Assembly (NCBI GenBank): GCA_017307275.1
Contig: JAFKFK010000025.1
Location: 31,206-95,205, forward strand
From: Alphaproteobacteria bacterium
GTDB taxonomy: Bacteria; Pseudomonadota; Alphaproteobacteria; Reyranellales; Reyranellaceae
Reading direction: 5' to 3'
DNA length: 64,000 nucleotides
Shown here: piece after piece, positions 44,243 to 53,527 of the stretch
How the letters are laid out: each line of letters opens with the position of its first letter
How positions within the stretch are numbered: the stretch's first letter is position 1
The notes under the pieces: generated by a model
What the model was told of the DNA's origin: nothing
Seen by the model: the letters and a program-made list of their open reading frames with translations, nothing else
The model's database searches: none
Position numbers and translations under genes: made by a program

Positions 44243-44280
44243 GCGTCGCTGGTACGGCCTCTTCGCGGCGCGGTTTTTCT
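44243..44280 (+). terminator. Weak hairpin with T tract inside the valine operon
   Basis: A seven-base-pair stem (gcgtcgc, 44243-44249, with gcggcgc, 44265-44271, one G-U pair) has a 15-base loop and is followed by gg and tttttcttt. It is positioned between the first and second genes of the operon, so it may reduce, not end, transcription. The large loop makes it weak. Confidence 0.3.
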
Positions 44281-44292
44281 TTTGGAGTTGTG

Positions 44293-45360
44293 ATGTCTGA
44301 AGCAGAGATTCTGTTCGAGGTGAAAGACGGCCTGGGCGTGATGACGCTGAACCGGCCCAAGGTCCTGAATTCGCTGTCGCACAACATCATCCAGGAAATG
44401 GAACGGGTGATGCCGCAGTGGGAGAAGGACCCCGCCGTCAAGGCCGTGATCCTGCGCGGCGCCGGCGACCGTGCCTTCTGCGCCGGTGGCGACGTGGCCG
44501 GCCTCTATCGCGAGATGCGCGACAATCCTGCGGGCACCCTGCGCCGCGACTTCTTCCGCGACGAGTACATCGTCAACCGGCGCATCTATCGCTACGCCAA
44601 GCCGTGGATCTCGCTGATCGACGGAATTAACATGGGTGGCGGCGTCGGCCTGTCGGCGCACGGCTCGCATTCGGTGGCGAGCGAGAAGTTCCTGTTCGCC
44701 ATGCCCGAGACGACCATCGGCCTGTTCCCCGATGTCGGCGGCGGCTATTTCCTGACGCGCCTGCCGGGTGCGCTCGGAACCTTCTTGGCGCTCACCAGCT
44801 ACCGGCTGAAGGTGGCCGACGCGCTGTGGGCCGGCATCGTGCAGGCGCATGTGCCGAGCGCCAAGATCAACGACCTGCAGGCCGCACTTGGCGCGGCCGA
44901 TCTCTCCGGCCCGCGCGCCAACGAGAAGGTCGATGCGGTGATCGCCAAGTTCACGGCCGATCCGGGCGAGGCGACCCTGCCGGCGCTGATGCCCGAGATC
45001 GACCGCTGCTTCTCGGCCGAGACGCTGCAGGAGATCGTGGCCAAGCTCAGGAAGTCGGACAGCGAGTTTGCCCAGAAGCAGCTCGCCGCACTGCTGAAGC
45101 TTTCGCCGCTGTCCATGGCGATCACGCTGGAGCAGCTCCGTCGCTGCGCCAACCGGTCGTTCGAGGACACGATGACCATCGAATACCGCATGTCTCAGCG
45201 CTGCATGCAGAAGGGGCATGACTTCTTCGAGGGCGTACGCGCATTGCTGATCGACAAGGACCAGAAGCCGGTTTGGAACCCGCCGACCATCGACGGCGTG
45301 ACCACGGCGATGGTGGAGGAGCATTTCCGGCCGGTGTCGAACGACCTGTTCTTCGACTGA
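44293..45360 (+). CDS. 3-hydroxyisobutyryl-CoA hydrolase
   Basis: A 355-residue crotonase-fold thioesterase of valine degradation that releases 3-hydroxyisobutyrate. It has GLGVMTLNRPKVLNSLSHNI, FCAGGDVAGLYREMRDNPAG, DGINMGGGVGLSAHGSHSVA, the HIBCH signature PETTIGLFPDVGGGYFLTRL and the long C-terminal domain (MTIEYRMSQRCMQKGHDFFEGVRALLIDKD, read in parts) that separates HIBCH from ordinary enoyl-CoA hydratases. The ATG at 44293 has TTGGAG upstream. It lies between the acyl-CoA dehydrogenase and the hydroxyisobutyrate dehydrogenase genes. Confidence 0.93.
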   Translation: MSEAEILFEVKDGLGVMTLNRPKVLNSLSHNIIQEMERVMPQWEKDPAVKAVILRGAGDRAFCAGGDVAGLYREMRDNPAGTLRRDFFRDEYIVNRRIYRYAKPWISLIDGINMGGGVGLSAHGSHSVASEKFLFAMPETTIGLFPDVGGGYFLTRLPGALGTFLALTSYRLKVADALWAGIVQAHVPSAKINDLQAALGAADLSGPRANEKVDAVIAKFTADPGEATLPALMPEIDRCFSAETLQEIVAKLRKSDSEFAQKQLAALLKLSPLSMAITLEQLRRCANRSFEDTMTIEYRMSQRCMQKGHDFFEGVRALLIDKDQKPVWNPPTIDGVTTAMVEEHFRPVSNDLFFD

Positions 45361-45382
45361 GCGGTCACAAAGGGAGGAAACC

Positions 45383-46264
45383 ATGGCGAAAATCGCCTTC
45401 ATCGGTCTCGGCAACATGGGCGGCCCGATGGCCGCCAACCTGGCCAAGGCACAGCATCATGTGACGGCCTTCGATCTGTCCGAAGAGGCCGTCAAGACGG
45501 CGGTAGAGAAGGGCGCGCATAAGGCCGCCTCGGCCGCTGAGGCGGTGAAGGGCGCGGAGATCGTGGTCACCATGCTGCCGGCTGGCAAGCATGTGCGCGA
45601 GGTCTACGAGAAGGACGTGCTACCCAACGTCGCCAAGGGCACGCTCCTGATCGACTGCTCGACCATCGACGTCGACAGCGCCCGTCACGTTGCGGCGCTG
45701 GCCGATAAGGCCGGTATGGAGATGATCGACGCGCCGGTGTCGGGCGGCGTCGGCGGCGCGACCGCCGGCACGCTCACCTTCATGGTCGGCGGCAAGGATG
45801 GCGCCTTTGCCAAGGCAAAGGCCGTGCTGGAGAAGATGGGCAAGAACATCGTCCATGCCGGCGGCAGCGGAAATGGCCAGGCGGCCAAGATCTGCAACAA
45901 CATGGTGCTGGGCGTCTCGATGATCGCCGTCAGCGAGGCCTTCATGCTGGCCAAGCGGCTGGGCCTCGATGCGCAGAAGCTGTTCGACGTGGCCTCGACC
46001 TCGTCGGGCCAGTGCTGGTCGCTGACCAACTATTGCCCGGTGCCGGGCCCCGTGCCGACGTCGCCGGCTAACCGCGACTATCAGGCGGGCTTCACGGCGG
46101 CGATGATGCTAAAGGACCTGGTGCTGGCCCAGCAGGCGGCCAACGCCGCGGGCGCCAGCACGCCGCTCGGCGCCGAAGCCGCGCAGCTCTTCAACATGTT
46201 CGTCAACTCGGGCCACGGCGCCAAGGATTTCTCCGGCATCGTCAAGATGCTGGATGGCAAGTGA
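45383..46264 (+). CDS. mmsB: 3-hydroxyisobutyrate dehydrogenase
   Basis: A 293-residue beta-hydroxyacid dehydrogenase that oxidises 3-hydroxyisobutyrate to methylmalonate semialdehyde with NAD+. The nucleotide site is AFIGLGNMGGPMAANLAKA; the substrate-binding motif is DAPVSGGVGGATAGTL; the catalytic lysine is in GSGNGQAAKICNNMVLG; and the cofactor-end segment is CPVPGPVPTSPANRDYQAGF. AAAGGGAGGAAACC precedes the ATG. With the two preceding genes it makes three consecutive valine-pathway steps. The mmsA semialdehyde dehydrogenase gene is not in this window. Confidence 0.94.
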   Translation: MAKIAFIGLGNMGGPMAANLAKAQHHVTAFDLSEEAVKTAVEKGAHKAASAAEAVKGAEIVVTMLPAGKHVREVYEKDVLPNVAKGTLLIDCSTIDVDSARHVAALADKAGMEMIDAPVSGGVGGATAGTLTFMVGGKDGAFAKAKAVLEKMGKNIVHAGGSGNGQAAKICNNMVLGVSMIAVSEAFMLAKRLGLDAQKLFDVASTSSGQCWSLTNYCPVPGPVPTSPANRDYQAGFTAAMMLKDLVLAQQAANAAGASTPLGAEAAQLFNMFVNSGHGAKDFSGIVKMLDGK

Positions 46265-46943
46265 TCCGCGGGCAGGGGGCCGTACCCTCTACGACCTGAA
46301 ATCGCTGGACGGGCGGCAACTCAGCCCGTTCGGCCAGCGCGTCCATCTTGCGCTCCGGCACAAGGGCCTCGAAGTCGACCGCATCGAGCTGGTGCGCTTC
46401 GTCGACAAGGAGGCGATTGCCTTCGCCAAGTCGCAGTCCGTGCCGGTGCTGGTCGACGGCGACAAGGTCGTGCCCGACTCCTGGCGCATCGCCAACCACC
46501 TCGAAGATGCCTACCCCGACCGTCCTTCGCTGTTCGGCGGCGAAGCAGGGCGCGCGCTCGCACGTTACTTCAACAACTGGTGCGGCCTTTGGCTCACGCC
46601 CGAGATCGCAAGCTTCATCCTGTTCGACATGCTCGACCATATCGACGAGGAAGATCGCGCCTATATTCGCCGCACGCGCGAGCCGCGCTTCGGGCCATTG
46701 GAGAAGTTGAACGAGACGCGAGCGGCACGATTGCCGGCTTTCCAGAAGGCGCTCGATCCCTTGCGTCTCACGGTGAAGCAGAACGGTAACCTCCACGGCG
46801 CCACGCCGGGCATGGCGGATTTCATGGTCGCTGCGGCGTTCCATTGGGCGGAGCAGTCGAGCCGATTTGCGCTGCTTCAAACAGACGATCCGCTCTACTC
46901 TTGGAGCCGACGTCTCAACGGTCCCAGTCGCGTGGAAAGGTAA
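46254..46943 (+). CDS. Glutathione S-transferase family protein (1)
   Basis: A 229-residue GST-like protein. The thioredoxin-fold N domain has the S/C-type site LSPFGQRVHLALRHKGLEVD, with SVPVLVDGDKVVPDSWRIANHLEDAYP (in parts) as the glutathione-binding segment, followed by an all-helical C domain. The ATG at 46254 overlaps the end of mmsB by 11 bases. It is the first of three GST-like genes (46254, 46956, 49582) in this stretch. The electrophile is unknown. Confidence 0.85.
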   Translation: MASDPRAGGRTLYDLKSLDGRQLSPFGQRVHLALRHKGLEVDRIELVRFVDKEAIAFAKSQSVPVLVDGDKVVPDSWRIANHLEDAYPDRPSLFGGEAGRALARYFNNWCGLWLTPEIASFILFDMLDHIDEEDRAYIRRTREPRFGPLEKLNETRAARLPAFQKALDPLRLTVKQNGNLHGATPGMADFMVAAAFHWAEQSSRFALLQTDDPLYSWSRRLNGPSRVER

Positions 46944-46955
46944 CGGACAGAGTAA

Positions 46956-47642
46956 ATGATTACGCTTTACGATCTCGTCTTCCAGAACGATCGCCGCCCC
47001 AGCCCCTTCTGCTGGCGCGCCAAGTTCGCATTGGCCCACAAGGGGCTGGAGTGGAAGGACGAGCCGACGGGATTCACCGAGAAGCACAAGATCGCCTTTG
47101 CCGATTCCCAGCTCCTGCCGGTGATCAAGGATGGCGATGTGGCGGTGAAGGACAGCTGGGCGATCGCCTGCCACCTCGACAAGGCCTATCCGGACAAGCC
47201 CATTTTCGCGAACGAGCAGGAGCGGCTGGCGGGACAGCTCGCCAATGGCTGGACGGACGTGGCGGTCAACGCAGCCGTGTTCCCGCTGGTGGTCGCCGAC
47301 CTGGTGGAGCGCGTGCGGCCGGAGGACAAGGCCTACATCATCGAGTCGCGCGGCAAACGCCTTGGCACGGCCGACTTCGCGGGCTTCCAGGCGAGGGCGC
47401 GGGAGAAGGGCGTCGCCACGCTCCGGACGGCGCTGGAGCCGGCGCGTCGCGTGCTGCGGGAGCAGAAGTTCCTGGGCGGCGCGCGTCCCAACTACGCCGA
47501 CTATGCGCTGTTCGGCACCTTCATGTGGGCCTATGCGACCAGCCCGCTGGTACTGCTGGAGAACGACGATCCGGTGCATGCTTGGCGCGAACGCATGTTC
47601 GACCAGTTCGACGGGATGGGCCGCAAGGCCAAGGCCGCCTGA
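46956..47642 (+). CDS. Glutathione S-transferase family protein (2)
   Basis: A 228-residue GST-like protein. The N domain has LYDLVFQNDRRPSPFCWRAK, LLPVIKDGDVAVKDSWAIAC and LDKAYPDKPIFANEQER. The C-terminal part has PNYADYALFGTFMWAYATSP. It follows the first GST by 12 bases and precedes the MaoC gene by 29, so the genes are likely cotranscribed. The SPFCWRAK motif has a Cys near the usual catalytic position. Confidence 0.85.
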   Translation: MITLYDLVFQNDRRPSPFCWRAKFALAHKGLEWKDEPTGFTEKHKIAFADSQLLPVIKDGDVAVKDSWAIACHLDKAYPDKPIFANEQERLAGQLANGWTDVAVNAAVFPLVVADLVERVRPEDKAYIIESRGKRLGTADFAGFQARAREKGVATLRTALEPARRVLREQKFLGGARPNYADYALFGTFMWAYATSPLVLLENDDPVHAWRERMFDQFDGMGRKAKAA

Positions 47643-47671
47643 CGGCCGCAACGACAAGAGGGAGACATCCA

Positions 47672-48163
47672 ATGGCGGATGCCAATGCCAAACCTTTCAA
47701 TCCGGCCGAACATCGCTTCGGGCCTGCGCACTGGTTCGAGGACCTGAAGGTCGGCCAGAAGTTCTACATCAACTCGCGCACTCAGACGGACGCGCTGTTC
47801 TCGGCCTTCCAGCTGGCCAGCGGCGACAACCACCCGATCCACTACGACCGCGAGTACTGCAAGGCGCTGGGGCATCGCGACATGCTGGCCCACGGCCTGC
47901 AGGTCGCGATCCAGGGCGCGGCCGGCGGCGGCATCTTCCCGCACATCGTCGGTGAATCGCTGATCGGCTTTCTGGAGCAGTCCTCGCGCTTCCTGAAGCC
48001 GGTCTATGTCGGTGACACGCTCTATCCCATGCTGGAGATCACCGAACTCAAGCCCGGCCGCACAACCGGTGTGGCCATCCTGAAGCTCACCATCCACAAC
48101 CAGTCCGGCGAGCTGGTGTGCGACGGCGAGCACAAGTACCTTGTCAAAAAGCGCCCGCAGTAG
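47672..48163 (+). CDS. MaoC family hotdog-fold dehydratase-like protein
   Basis: A 163-residue single hotdog domain. It has WFEDLKVGQKFYINSRTQTD, FSAFQLASGDNHPIHYDREY with the hydratase-type Asp and His, and LAHGLQVAIQGAAGG. GAGGGAGACATCC precedes the ATG. Such proteins hydrate enoyl-CoA or act as thioesterases. It is preceded by two GST genes and followed by an ABM monooxygenase gene. Confidence 0.88.
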   Translation: MADANAKPFNPAEHRFGPAHWFEDLKVGQKFYINSRTQTDALFSAFQLASGDNHPIHYDREYCKALGHRDMLAHGLQVAIQGAAGGGIFPHIVGESLIGFLEQSSRFLKPVYVGDTLYPMLEITELKPGRTTGVAILKLTIHNQSGELVCDGEHKYLVKKRPQ

Positions 48164-48180
48164 GCGACGGAGGAGAGAAC

Positions 48181-48465
48181 ATGATTGGCGTCATCGCGAA
48201 GCTCACCATCAAGCCCGGCACCAATGCCGATTTCGAAGCGACGATGAAGGCGCTTCAGGCCAAGGTCCATGCCGACGAGCCGGGCAACAAGCTCTATGCC
48301 CTGCACAAGACGGCCGACGTTAATGTTTACGTCATGTTGGAACGCTACGAGAACCAGGCGGCGCTCGAAGCACATCGGGCGGCGCCGCACTTCAAGGAGC
48401 TTGGCCGCAAGCTCGGCGACTATCTTGCCGGCCGCCCCGACGTGCAGGTGATGGAAGAAGTCTGA
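48181..48465 (+). CDS. Antibiotic biosynthesis monooxygenase (ABM) domain protein
   Basis: A 94-residue dimeric ferredoxin-fold protein. It begins MIGVIAKLTIKPGTNADFEA and has ALHKTADVNVYVMLERYENQAALEAH (read in parts) with the final HFKELGRKLGDYLAGRP. ABM domains oxidise quinones or act on haem or polyketide-like compounds, but many are uncharacterised. GGAGGAGAGAAC precedes the ATG. It is the last gene in the run of GST, GST, MaoC, ABM. Confidence 0.87.
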   Translation: MIGVIAKLTIKPGTNADFEATMKALQAKVHADEPGNKLYALHKTADVNVYVMLERYENQAALEAHRAAPHFKELGRKLGDYLAGRPDVQVMEEV

Positions 48466-48497
48466 GGCCCTGAATCGGGGAAGACCCCCAGGGACAT

Positions 48498-49577
48498 ATG
48501 AGGGGACGCATGGACGGCATCATCCACCGCCATACCAAGCCCGGTACCGCGCCCGGAACGCTCGCCGGACGCGCGCCCGTCCCCGATGAGGCCCTCGACT
48601 TTACGTTAGTCGAATACACGCCGGACGATGTCCAGGTCGTGCATGGGGTGGAGGTCGACGAATGTCGCTTCCACCTCGGCACGCCGGGCCATACCTGGAT
48701 CGACGTCGCCGGCCGGCCCAGTTCCGAGATGCTGCGCAACCTCGGCATGGCCTTCAACCTGCATCCCCTGGCGCTCGAAGACGTCTTCCACGCCAACCAG
48801 CGCAGCAAGCTCGACCTCTACGAGGGGCAGGGCTTCATCGTCCTGAACGACCCGATCTATGAAGATGGCGTGCTGCTGTCGCGGCAGGTCAGCATCTTCT
48901 TCGGCGACAACTACGTGATTTCCTTCCACGATCACAAGGTCGACATCTTCAAGCCGGTGCGCGACCGCATCCAGACGGGCGGCTCGCGGCTGCGGACCTT
49001 CGGCATCGACTACCTCGTCTATGCGCTGATCGATCTCGTGGTCGACCGCAAGTTCCCGCTGATCGAAGCCGTGTCGAACCACCTCGAACAGCTCGAGGAC
49101 GAGGCACTGGAACGTCCGACGCAGGACACGCTCTATCACATCCATCAGGCGCGGCGTGCGCTGGTCGCCTTCCACCGCATCCAGTGGGCCGAGCGCGAGA
49201 CCGTGCTGGCCGTAATGCGGCCCGACGTGCCGTTCATCATGCCGGAGACGCGCACCTACCTGCGCGACTGTTTCGACCATGCCGTGGCCGTTCTCGAACT
49301 GGTCGAGAGCTACCGCGAAATGACGAACAGCCTGATGGAAGTCTATCTGATGGACTCCTCGAACCGCATGTCCGAGGTGATGAAGACGATGGCGATCATC
49401 ACCGTCTTCTTCATGCCGCTGAGCTTCCTGGCCGGCATCTACGGCATGAACTTCGAGCGCGACGTCGGCAACATGCCGGAACTGGGCTGGAGATACGGCT
49501 ACTATTTCTTCTGGTTCATGGTCGTTGTAATCGTCGGCAGTATTTTCTTATGGCTGAAACGCAAGCGGTGGATCTGA
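48498..49577 (+). CDS. corA: CorA family magnesium/cobalt transporter
   Basis: A 359-residue pentameric divalent-cation channel of the inner membrane. It has a large cytoplasmic N domain, the long stalk helix (VELLVE-type region LELVESYREMTNSLMEVYLM), then two C-terminal membrane segments with the selectivity motif YGMNFERDVGNMPELGW and a basic tail KRKRW. The ATG at 48498 is used; an ATG at 48510 with AGGGGA upstream is equally possible. A functionally opposite CNNM/CorC gene is at 26791. Confidence 0.93.
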   Translation: MRGRMDGIIHRHTKPGTAPGTLAGRAPVPDEALDFTLVEYTPDDVQVVHGVEVDECRFHLGTPGHTWIDVAGRPSSEMLRNLGMAFNLHPLALEDVFHANQRSKLDLYEGQGFIVLNDPIYEDGVLLSRQVSIFFGDNYVISFHDHKVDIFKPVRDRIQTGGSRLRTFGIDYLVYALIDLVVDRKFPLIEAVSNHLEQLEDEALERPTQDTLYHIHQARRALVAFHRIQWAERETVLAVMRPDVPFIMPETRTYLRDCFDHAVAVLELVESYREMTNSLMEVYLMDSSNRMSEVMKTMAIITVFFMPLSFLAGIYGMNFERDVGNMPELGWRYGYYFFWFMVVVIVGSIFLWLKRKRWI

Positions 49578-49581
49578 AGCG

Positions 49582-50580
49582 ATGATGAACGCCTATCGAA
49601 TTTTCGGGTCCGAGCTGTCGCCTTACTCCGTGAAGGTGCGTTCGTTCTTCCGCTTCAAGGGCATCGAGCACACTTGGATTCCGCGCTCGCCGGCCGTGCA
49701 GGCGGAGTTTCAGAAGTACGCCAAGCTGCCGCTGGTCCCGCTGGTCGTAACGCCCAAGGACGAGGGGCTGCAGGATTCCACGCCGATCCTCGAACGCATC
49801 GAGGCCGCTCACCATGAGCCATCGGTCGTCCCGGACGATCCGGCGCTCGCCTTCGTCTCGGCGCTGCTCGAAGAGTATGGCGACGAGTGGGGCAACAAAT
49901 GGATGTTCCACTATCGCTGGCGCTACCAGCCCGATGCCTGGTCGACCGCGGAACGCATCGCTCAGCAGATGATGGGGGCGGAGGGCACGCTGGCCGTCGC
50001 GCAGGCGCGGGCCGCTGTCGCCGAGCGCATGCTGGGCCGTCGGGGCTTCGTCGGCTCCAACGACAAGACGCAGCCGTTGATCGAGGCGTCGTTCAAGAAG
50101 GCAGCGGCACTACTCGACGCCCATCTCGCGACCCGGCCCTATGTCCTGGGTGCGCGGCCTTCGATGGCGGACTTCGGCCTGTGGGGGCAACTCTACGAGG
50201 CCGCGACCGATCCGACGCCGGGCGCGCTCCTGCGGGCGTCGGCGCCAAATGTGATGGCCTGGGTGAAGCGCATGCTGTCGCCCAAGGTCGAGGGCTCCTT
50301 CGAGACGTTGGCGGCGCTGTCGCCAACCCTGATGCCGCTCCTCAAGGAGGAGGTGGCCGATCTCTTCCTGCCGTGGTCTCAGGCCAATGCGCAGGCGATC
50401 GAGCGCGGCGACAAGAGCTTCACGATGACGCTCGGCGGTTCGGAGTGGACGCAGGAGCCGCAGAAGTACCATGCGCGGTCGCTCGCCGAGATCAGGCGCA
50501 AGTATGCTGCGGCCAAGGGCGCCGCAGGACTGGAACCGGTCCTGGCCGACAGCGGCTGCCTGAAGGGGCTGGCGGGCTAA
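49582..50580 (+). CDS. Glutathione S-transferase family protein (3)
   Basis: A 332-residue GST-like protein, longer than usual GSTs. The N domain is YRIFGSELSPYSVKVRSFFR with the SPYS site; LPLVPLVVTPKDEGLQDSTP follows. The C-terminal part has RPYVLGARPSMADFGLWGQL and a long additional helical tail with LSPTLMPLLKEEVADLFLP. It begins four bases after corA. The extra C-terminal region of about 100 residues is of unknown function. Confidence 0.83.
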   Translation: MMNAYRIFGSELSPYSVKVRSFFRFKGIEHTWIPRSPAVQAEFQKYAKLPLVPLVVTPKDEGLQDSTPILERIEAAHHEPSVVPDDPALAFVSALLEEYGDEWGNKWMFHYRWRYQPDAWSTAERIAQQMMGAEGTLAVAQARAAVAERMLGRRGFVGSNDKTQPLIEASFKKAAALLDAHLATRPYVLGARPSMADFGLWGQLYEAATDPTPGALLRASAPNVMAWVKRMLSPKVEGSFETLAALSPTLMPLLKEEVADLFLPWSQANAQAIERGDKSFTMTLGGSEWTQEPQKYHARSLAEIRRKYAAAKGAAGLEPVLADSGCLKGLAG

Positions 50581-50587
50581 CGCCCGA

Positions 50588-51334
50588 TCATCGCAGCGAC
50601 GAAACGATCAAGGTCACGCCCGAGAGGGCCAGCAGCGCCAGCAGGATGCGGCGGAACTGGACATCGTCGATGCGGCCGTAGAGGGCGAGCCCGATCCGTG
50701 CTCCGATCAGGGTCGTGGGCACGCAGATCGCGGCCCAGATGAAGAAGGTCCGGTCGAGAAAGCCCGCGATGCCGGCGGAGATCAGCGCGAGGAACAGCAC
50801 GCTCATGTTGAAGGGCTGGTTGACGCCGCGCTGCTCGTTCTTGCCGTAGCCGCGGAGTTGCGCCCAGATCGTGGGCGCGGGGCCGCTCAGGCTCGCCATG
50901 CCGCCCAGCACGCCGCCGACCAGGCCCACCGCAGCGTCGGCGACGCGGCCGCCCCCGGTTACGATGGGCGGGCGGCGCACGAAAGCCATCCAGGCGCTGT
51001 AGACGATCAGCAGGATGCCGACGCCGACCTTCAGCGGCTGCGGCCGGACATCTTCGAGAAGCATGGTGCCGATCGGCACGCCGATCGCTCCGGCCACGAG
51101 AAATGGCCAGAGCCGCGGCCAGCGGATGCCGCTCCAGATGCGCGGAAGCGATTGTATGTGACCGGCGACGCTGCAGAGGGCCGTCAGAGGCGCGGCCGTC
51201 AACGGCGACATGGCCTGTAGCCAGAAGCCCAGCGCCACCAGCGCATAGCCGGTGCCGCTCAATCCGTTGACGAATCCCGCAGCCAGTGCCCCGGCGACGA
51301 CGATTGCGATGTCGCCGGGGGGAGGGAGATCCAC
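50588..51334 (-). CDS. TauE/SafE family sulfite exporter-type permease
   Basis: A 248-residue membrane protein of the TauE/SafE (DUF81) family, with two repeats: VAGALAAGFVNGLSGTGYAL and GLVGGVLGGMASLSGPAPTIW. The GTG at 51334 is five bases after the stop of the glutaryl-CoA dehydrogenase gene, so they form an operon. Family members export sulfite or sulfoacetate or import related anions. The function here is not resolved. Confidence 0.87.
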   Translation of the reverse strand: MDLPPPGDIAIVVAGALAAGFVNGLSGTGYALVALGFWLQAMSPLTAAPLTALCSVAGHIQSLPRIWSGIRWPRLWPFLVAGAIGVPIGTMLLEDVRPQPLKVGVGILLIVYSAWMAFVRRPPIVTGGGRVADAAVGLVGGVLGGMASLSGPAPTIWAQLRGYGKNEQRGVNQPFNMSVLFLALISAGIAGFLDRTFFIWAAICVPTTLIGARIGLALYGRIDDVQFRRILLALLALSGVTLIVSSLR

Positions 51335-51339
51335 GCCGG

Positions 51340-52575
51340 TTATGCTCCGGCGCTGAACGCCTGGATGCCGGTCATGGCGCGGCCGAGGATCAGCGCGTGC
51401 ACGTCGTGCGTGCCCTCGTAGGTGTTCACTGCTTCGAGGTTCATGACGTGACGGATCACGTGATACTCGTCCGACACGCCGTTGCCGCCGTGCATGTCGC
51501 GGGCGACGCGGGCGATATCCAGCGCCTTGCCGCAGTTGTTGCGCTTGATCAGGGAGATCATCTCGGGCTGGGCATGGCCCTGGTCCTTGAGGCGGCCGAC
51601 GCGCAGGCAGGCCTGCAGGCCGATCGCGATCTCGGTCTGCATGTCGGCCAGCTTCTTCTGGATGAGCTGGTTGGCGGCCAGCGGCCGGCCGAACTGCTTG
51701 CGATCGAGCGTGTAGTTGCGCGCCTGCTTCCAGCAGAACTCCGCGGCGCCCATGGCGCCCCAGGCGATGCCGTAGCGGGCATTGTTGAGGCAGCCGAACG
51801 GACCGCCGAGGCCCGAGACGTTGGGCATCAGGTTCTCGACCGGCACGAAGACCTCGTCGAGCATAATGGCGCCGGTCGTCGAGGCGCGCAGGCTGAACTT
51901 GCCTTCGATCTTCGGCGTCTCGATGCCCTTCCAGCCACGCTCCAGGATGAAGCCGCGGATCGCGCCGCCGTCGAGCTTGGCCCAGATGACCAGCACATCG
52001 GCGATCGGCGAGTTGGTGATCCACATCTTGGAGCCCGAGAGCTTGAAGCCGCCCGGCACCGTTACGGCGCGGGTCTTCATGCCACCGGGATCGGAGCCGT
52101 GGTCGGGCTCGGTGAGGCCGAAGCAGCCGACCCACTCGCCGGTCGCGAGCTTGGGCAGGTACTTCATGCGCTGCTCTTCGCTGCCGTAAGCGTAGATCGG
52201 ATGCATGACCAGCGAGGACTGCACGCTCATCGCCGAGCGGTAGCCGGAGTCGACGCGTTCGACTTCGCGCGCCACCAGGCCGTAGGTCGTGTAGTTGGCG
52301 CCGGCGCAGCCGTACTTCTCGGGGATCGTCGAGCCGAGCAGGCCCAACGCGCCGAACTCGTTCATGATCTCGCGGTCGAACTTCTCGTTGCGATTGGCCA
52401 GCAGCACGCGCGGCATCAGCTTGTCCTGGCAGTAGTCGCGCGCAGCATCGCGGATCGCGACTTCCTCCTCGGTGAGCTGGTCGTCGAGGAAGAAGGGATC
52501 TTCCCAGTCGAACGGCTTGGCGTCGGCGGAAATGCCCTTGGCGGCACTCTTCATCGGGGTCGCGGCGGTGGCCAT
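51340..52575 (-). CDS. Glutaryl-CoA dehydrogenase
   Basis: A 411-residue acyl-CoA dehydrogenase that converts glutaryl-CoA to crotonyl-CoA plus CO2, in lysine and tryptophan catabolism. Motifs are [77 protein letters not shown] and the catalytic Glu in [17 protein letters not shown], all typical of GCDH. The ATG at 52575 is preceded by CCAGGAGAAG. It sits with a TauE-like permease and no other lysine-degradation genes nearby. Confidence 0.94.
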   Translation of the reverse strand: MATAATPMKSAAKGISADAKPFDWEDPFFLDDQLTEEEVAIRDAARDYCQDKLMPRVLLANRNEKFDREIMNEFGALGLLGSTIPEKYGCAGANYTTYGLVAREVERVDSGYRSAMSVQSSLVMHPIYAYGSEEQRMKYLPKLATGEWVGCFGLTEPDHGSDPGGMKTRAVTVPGGFKLSGSKMWITNSPIADVLVIWAKLDGGAIRGFILERGWKGIETPKIEGKFSLRASTTGAIMLDEVFVPVENLMPNVSGLGGPFGCLNNARYGIAWGAMGAAEFCWKQARNYTLDRKQFGRPLAANQLIQKKLADMQTEIAIGLQACLRVGRLKDQGHAQPEMISLIKRNNCGKALDIARVARDMHGGNGVSDEYHVIRHVMNLEAVNTYEGTHDVHALILGRAMTGIQAFSAGA

Positions 52576-52705
52576 ATCTTCTCCTGGCTATTTCCGCGGC
52601 GTCTTAACAGGCGAGGCGGGCCACGCCAACCGTTGCGGCGAACGGTCCTGGCAGTCCAAAAACGCAATGATCTTTCGTCGGAACGGCGCAGCCCCGGCCG
52701 AGTCG

Positions 52706-53509
52706 TCACGCAGTTCCGGCTGCGCCCACGGTGCGGCCCGTCAAAGCCCGGAAAATCCCCAGGGTGAGCTTGCCGAAGGCTTCGGAGGCCCTGAGTTCGA
52801 CCGTGCGTGGGCGGGGCAGGTCGATGCGCAGGTCTGCGGCAATGCGGCCCGGTCGGGCCGACATGACCAGGACGCGATCGGACAGGAACACGGCCTCGGG
52901 GATCGAGTGGGTAACGAACAGGACCGTCTTGCGGGCGTCTCGGGCCAAATCGCTCTCGCCCCAGATGCGCAGCAGTTCGAGCGCCATGTCGTCCCGCGTC
53001 ATGGCGTCCAGTGCGCCGAACGGCTCGTCCATCAGCAGGAGCGGGGGATCGAGCAGCAGGGCCCGGCAAAGCGCGGCGCGTTGCTGCATGCCGCCCGACA
53101 GTTCGCGCGGCAGCTTGGGGCCGAAACCGCCGAGGCCGGCCATCTCGAGAAGCTGCTCGGCCCGAGGTTTCAGCGCCTTGGGATCCTTGCCGGCAAGCTC
53201 CGCCGGCAGCAGGACGTTTTCCAGGATCGACCGCCATTTCAGCAGGATCGGTGCCTGGAAGACCATGCCGATGTCGGGGATGGGCTGCGTCACGGCGCGG
53301 CCGGAGACTGCGACCGTGCCTGAGGTGGCAGGTCGCAGGCCGGCGACGATCCGGAGCAGAGTCGATTTCCCGCAGCCGCTCGGACCGACCAGCGAGACGA
53401 ACTCGCCGGCGCCGATGGCGGAAGTGATGCCGGCGAGGGCCTCGACAGGGCCGCTCGCCGCCTCATACGTCATGCCGACCTGGTCGAGGTCGATCAGTAC
53501 CTTGCTCAC
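52706..53509 (-). CDS. ABC transporter ATP-binding protein (SsuB/NrtD-like)
   Basis: A 267-residue ATPase of the nitrate/sulfonate/taurine importer family. Walker A is GPSGCGKST, the Q-loop is MVFQAPILLKWR, the signature is LSGGMQQRAAL, Walker B is LLLMDEPFGALDAM and the H-loop is FVTHSIPEAVFL. It starts with GTG at 53509, 18 bases after the binding-protein gene. With the two upstream genes it is a complete importer transcribed leftward, away from the catabolic genes at 55428. Confidence 0.92.
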   Translation of the reverse strand: MSKVLIDLDQVGMTYEAASGPVEALAGITSAIGAGEFVSLVGPSGCGKSTLLRIVAGLRPATSGTVAVSGRAVTQPIPDIGMVFQAPILLKWRSILENVLLPAELAGKDPKALKPRAEQLLEMAGLGGFGPKLPRELSGGMQQRAALCRALLLDPPLLLMDEPFGALDAMTRDDMALELLRIWGESDLARDARKTVLFVTHSIPEAVFLSDRVLVMSARPGRIAADLRIDLPRPRTVELRASEAFGKLTLGIFRALTGRTVGAAGTA

Positions 53510-53527
53510 GCTACGCGAACGCCCGGA

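Noticed and set aside
52629..52646. Hairpin accgtt-gcggcg-aacggt between the ATPase and glutaryl-CoA dehydrogenase genes
   Set aside because: Perfect but short, with no T tract after it and no clear place in a leader; may be chance.
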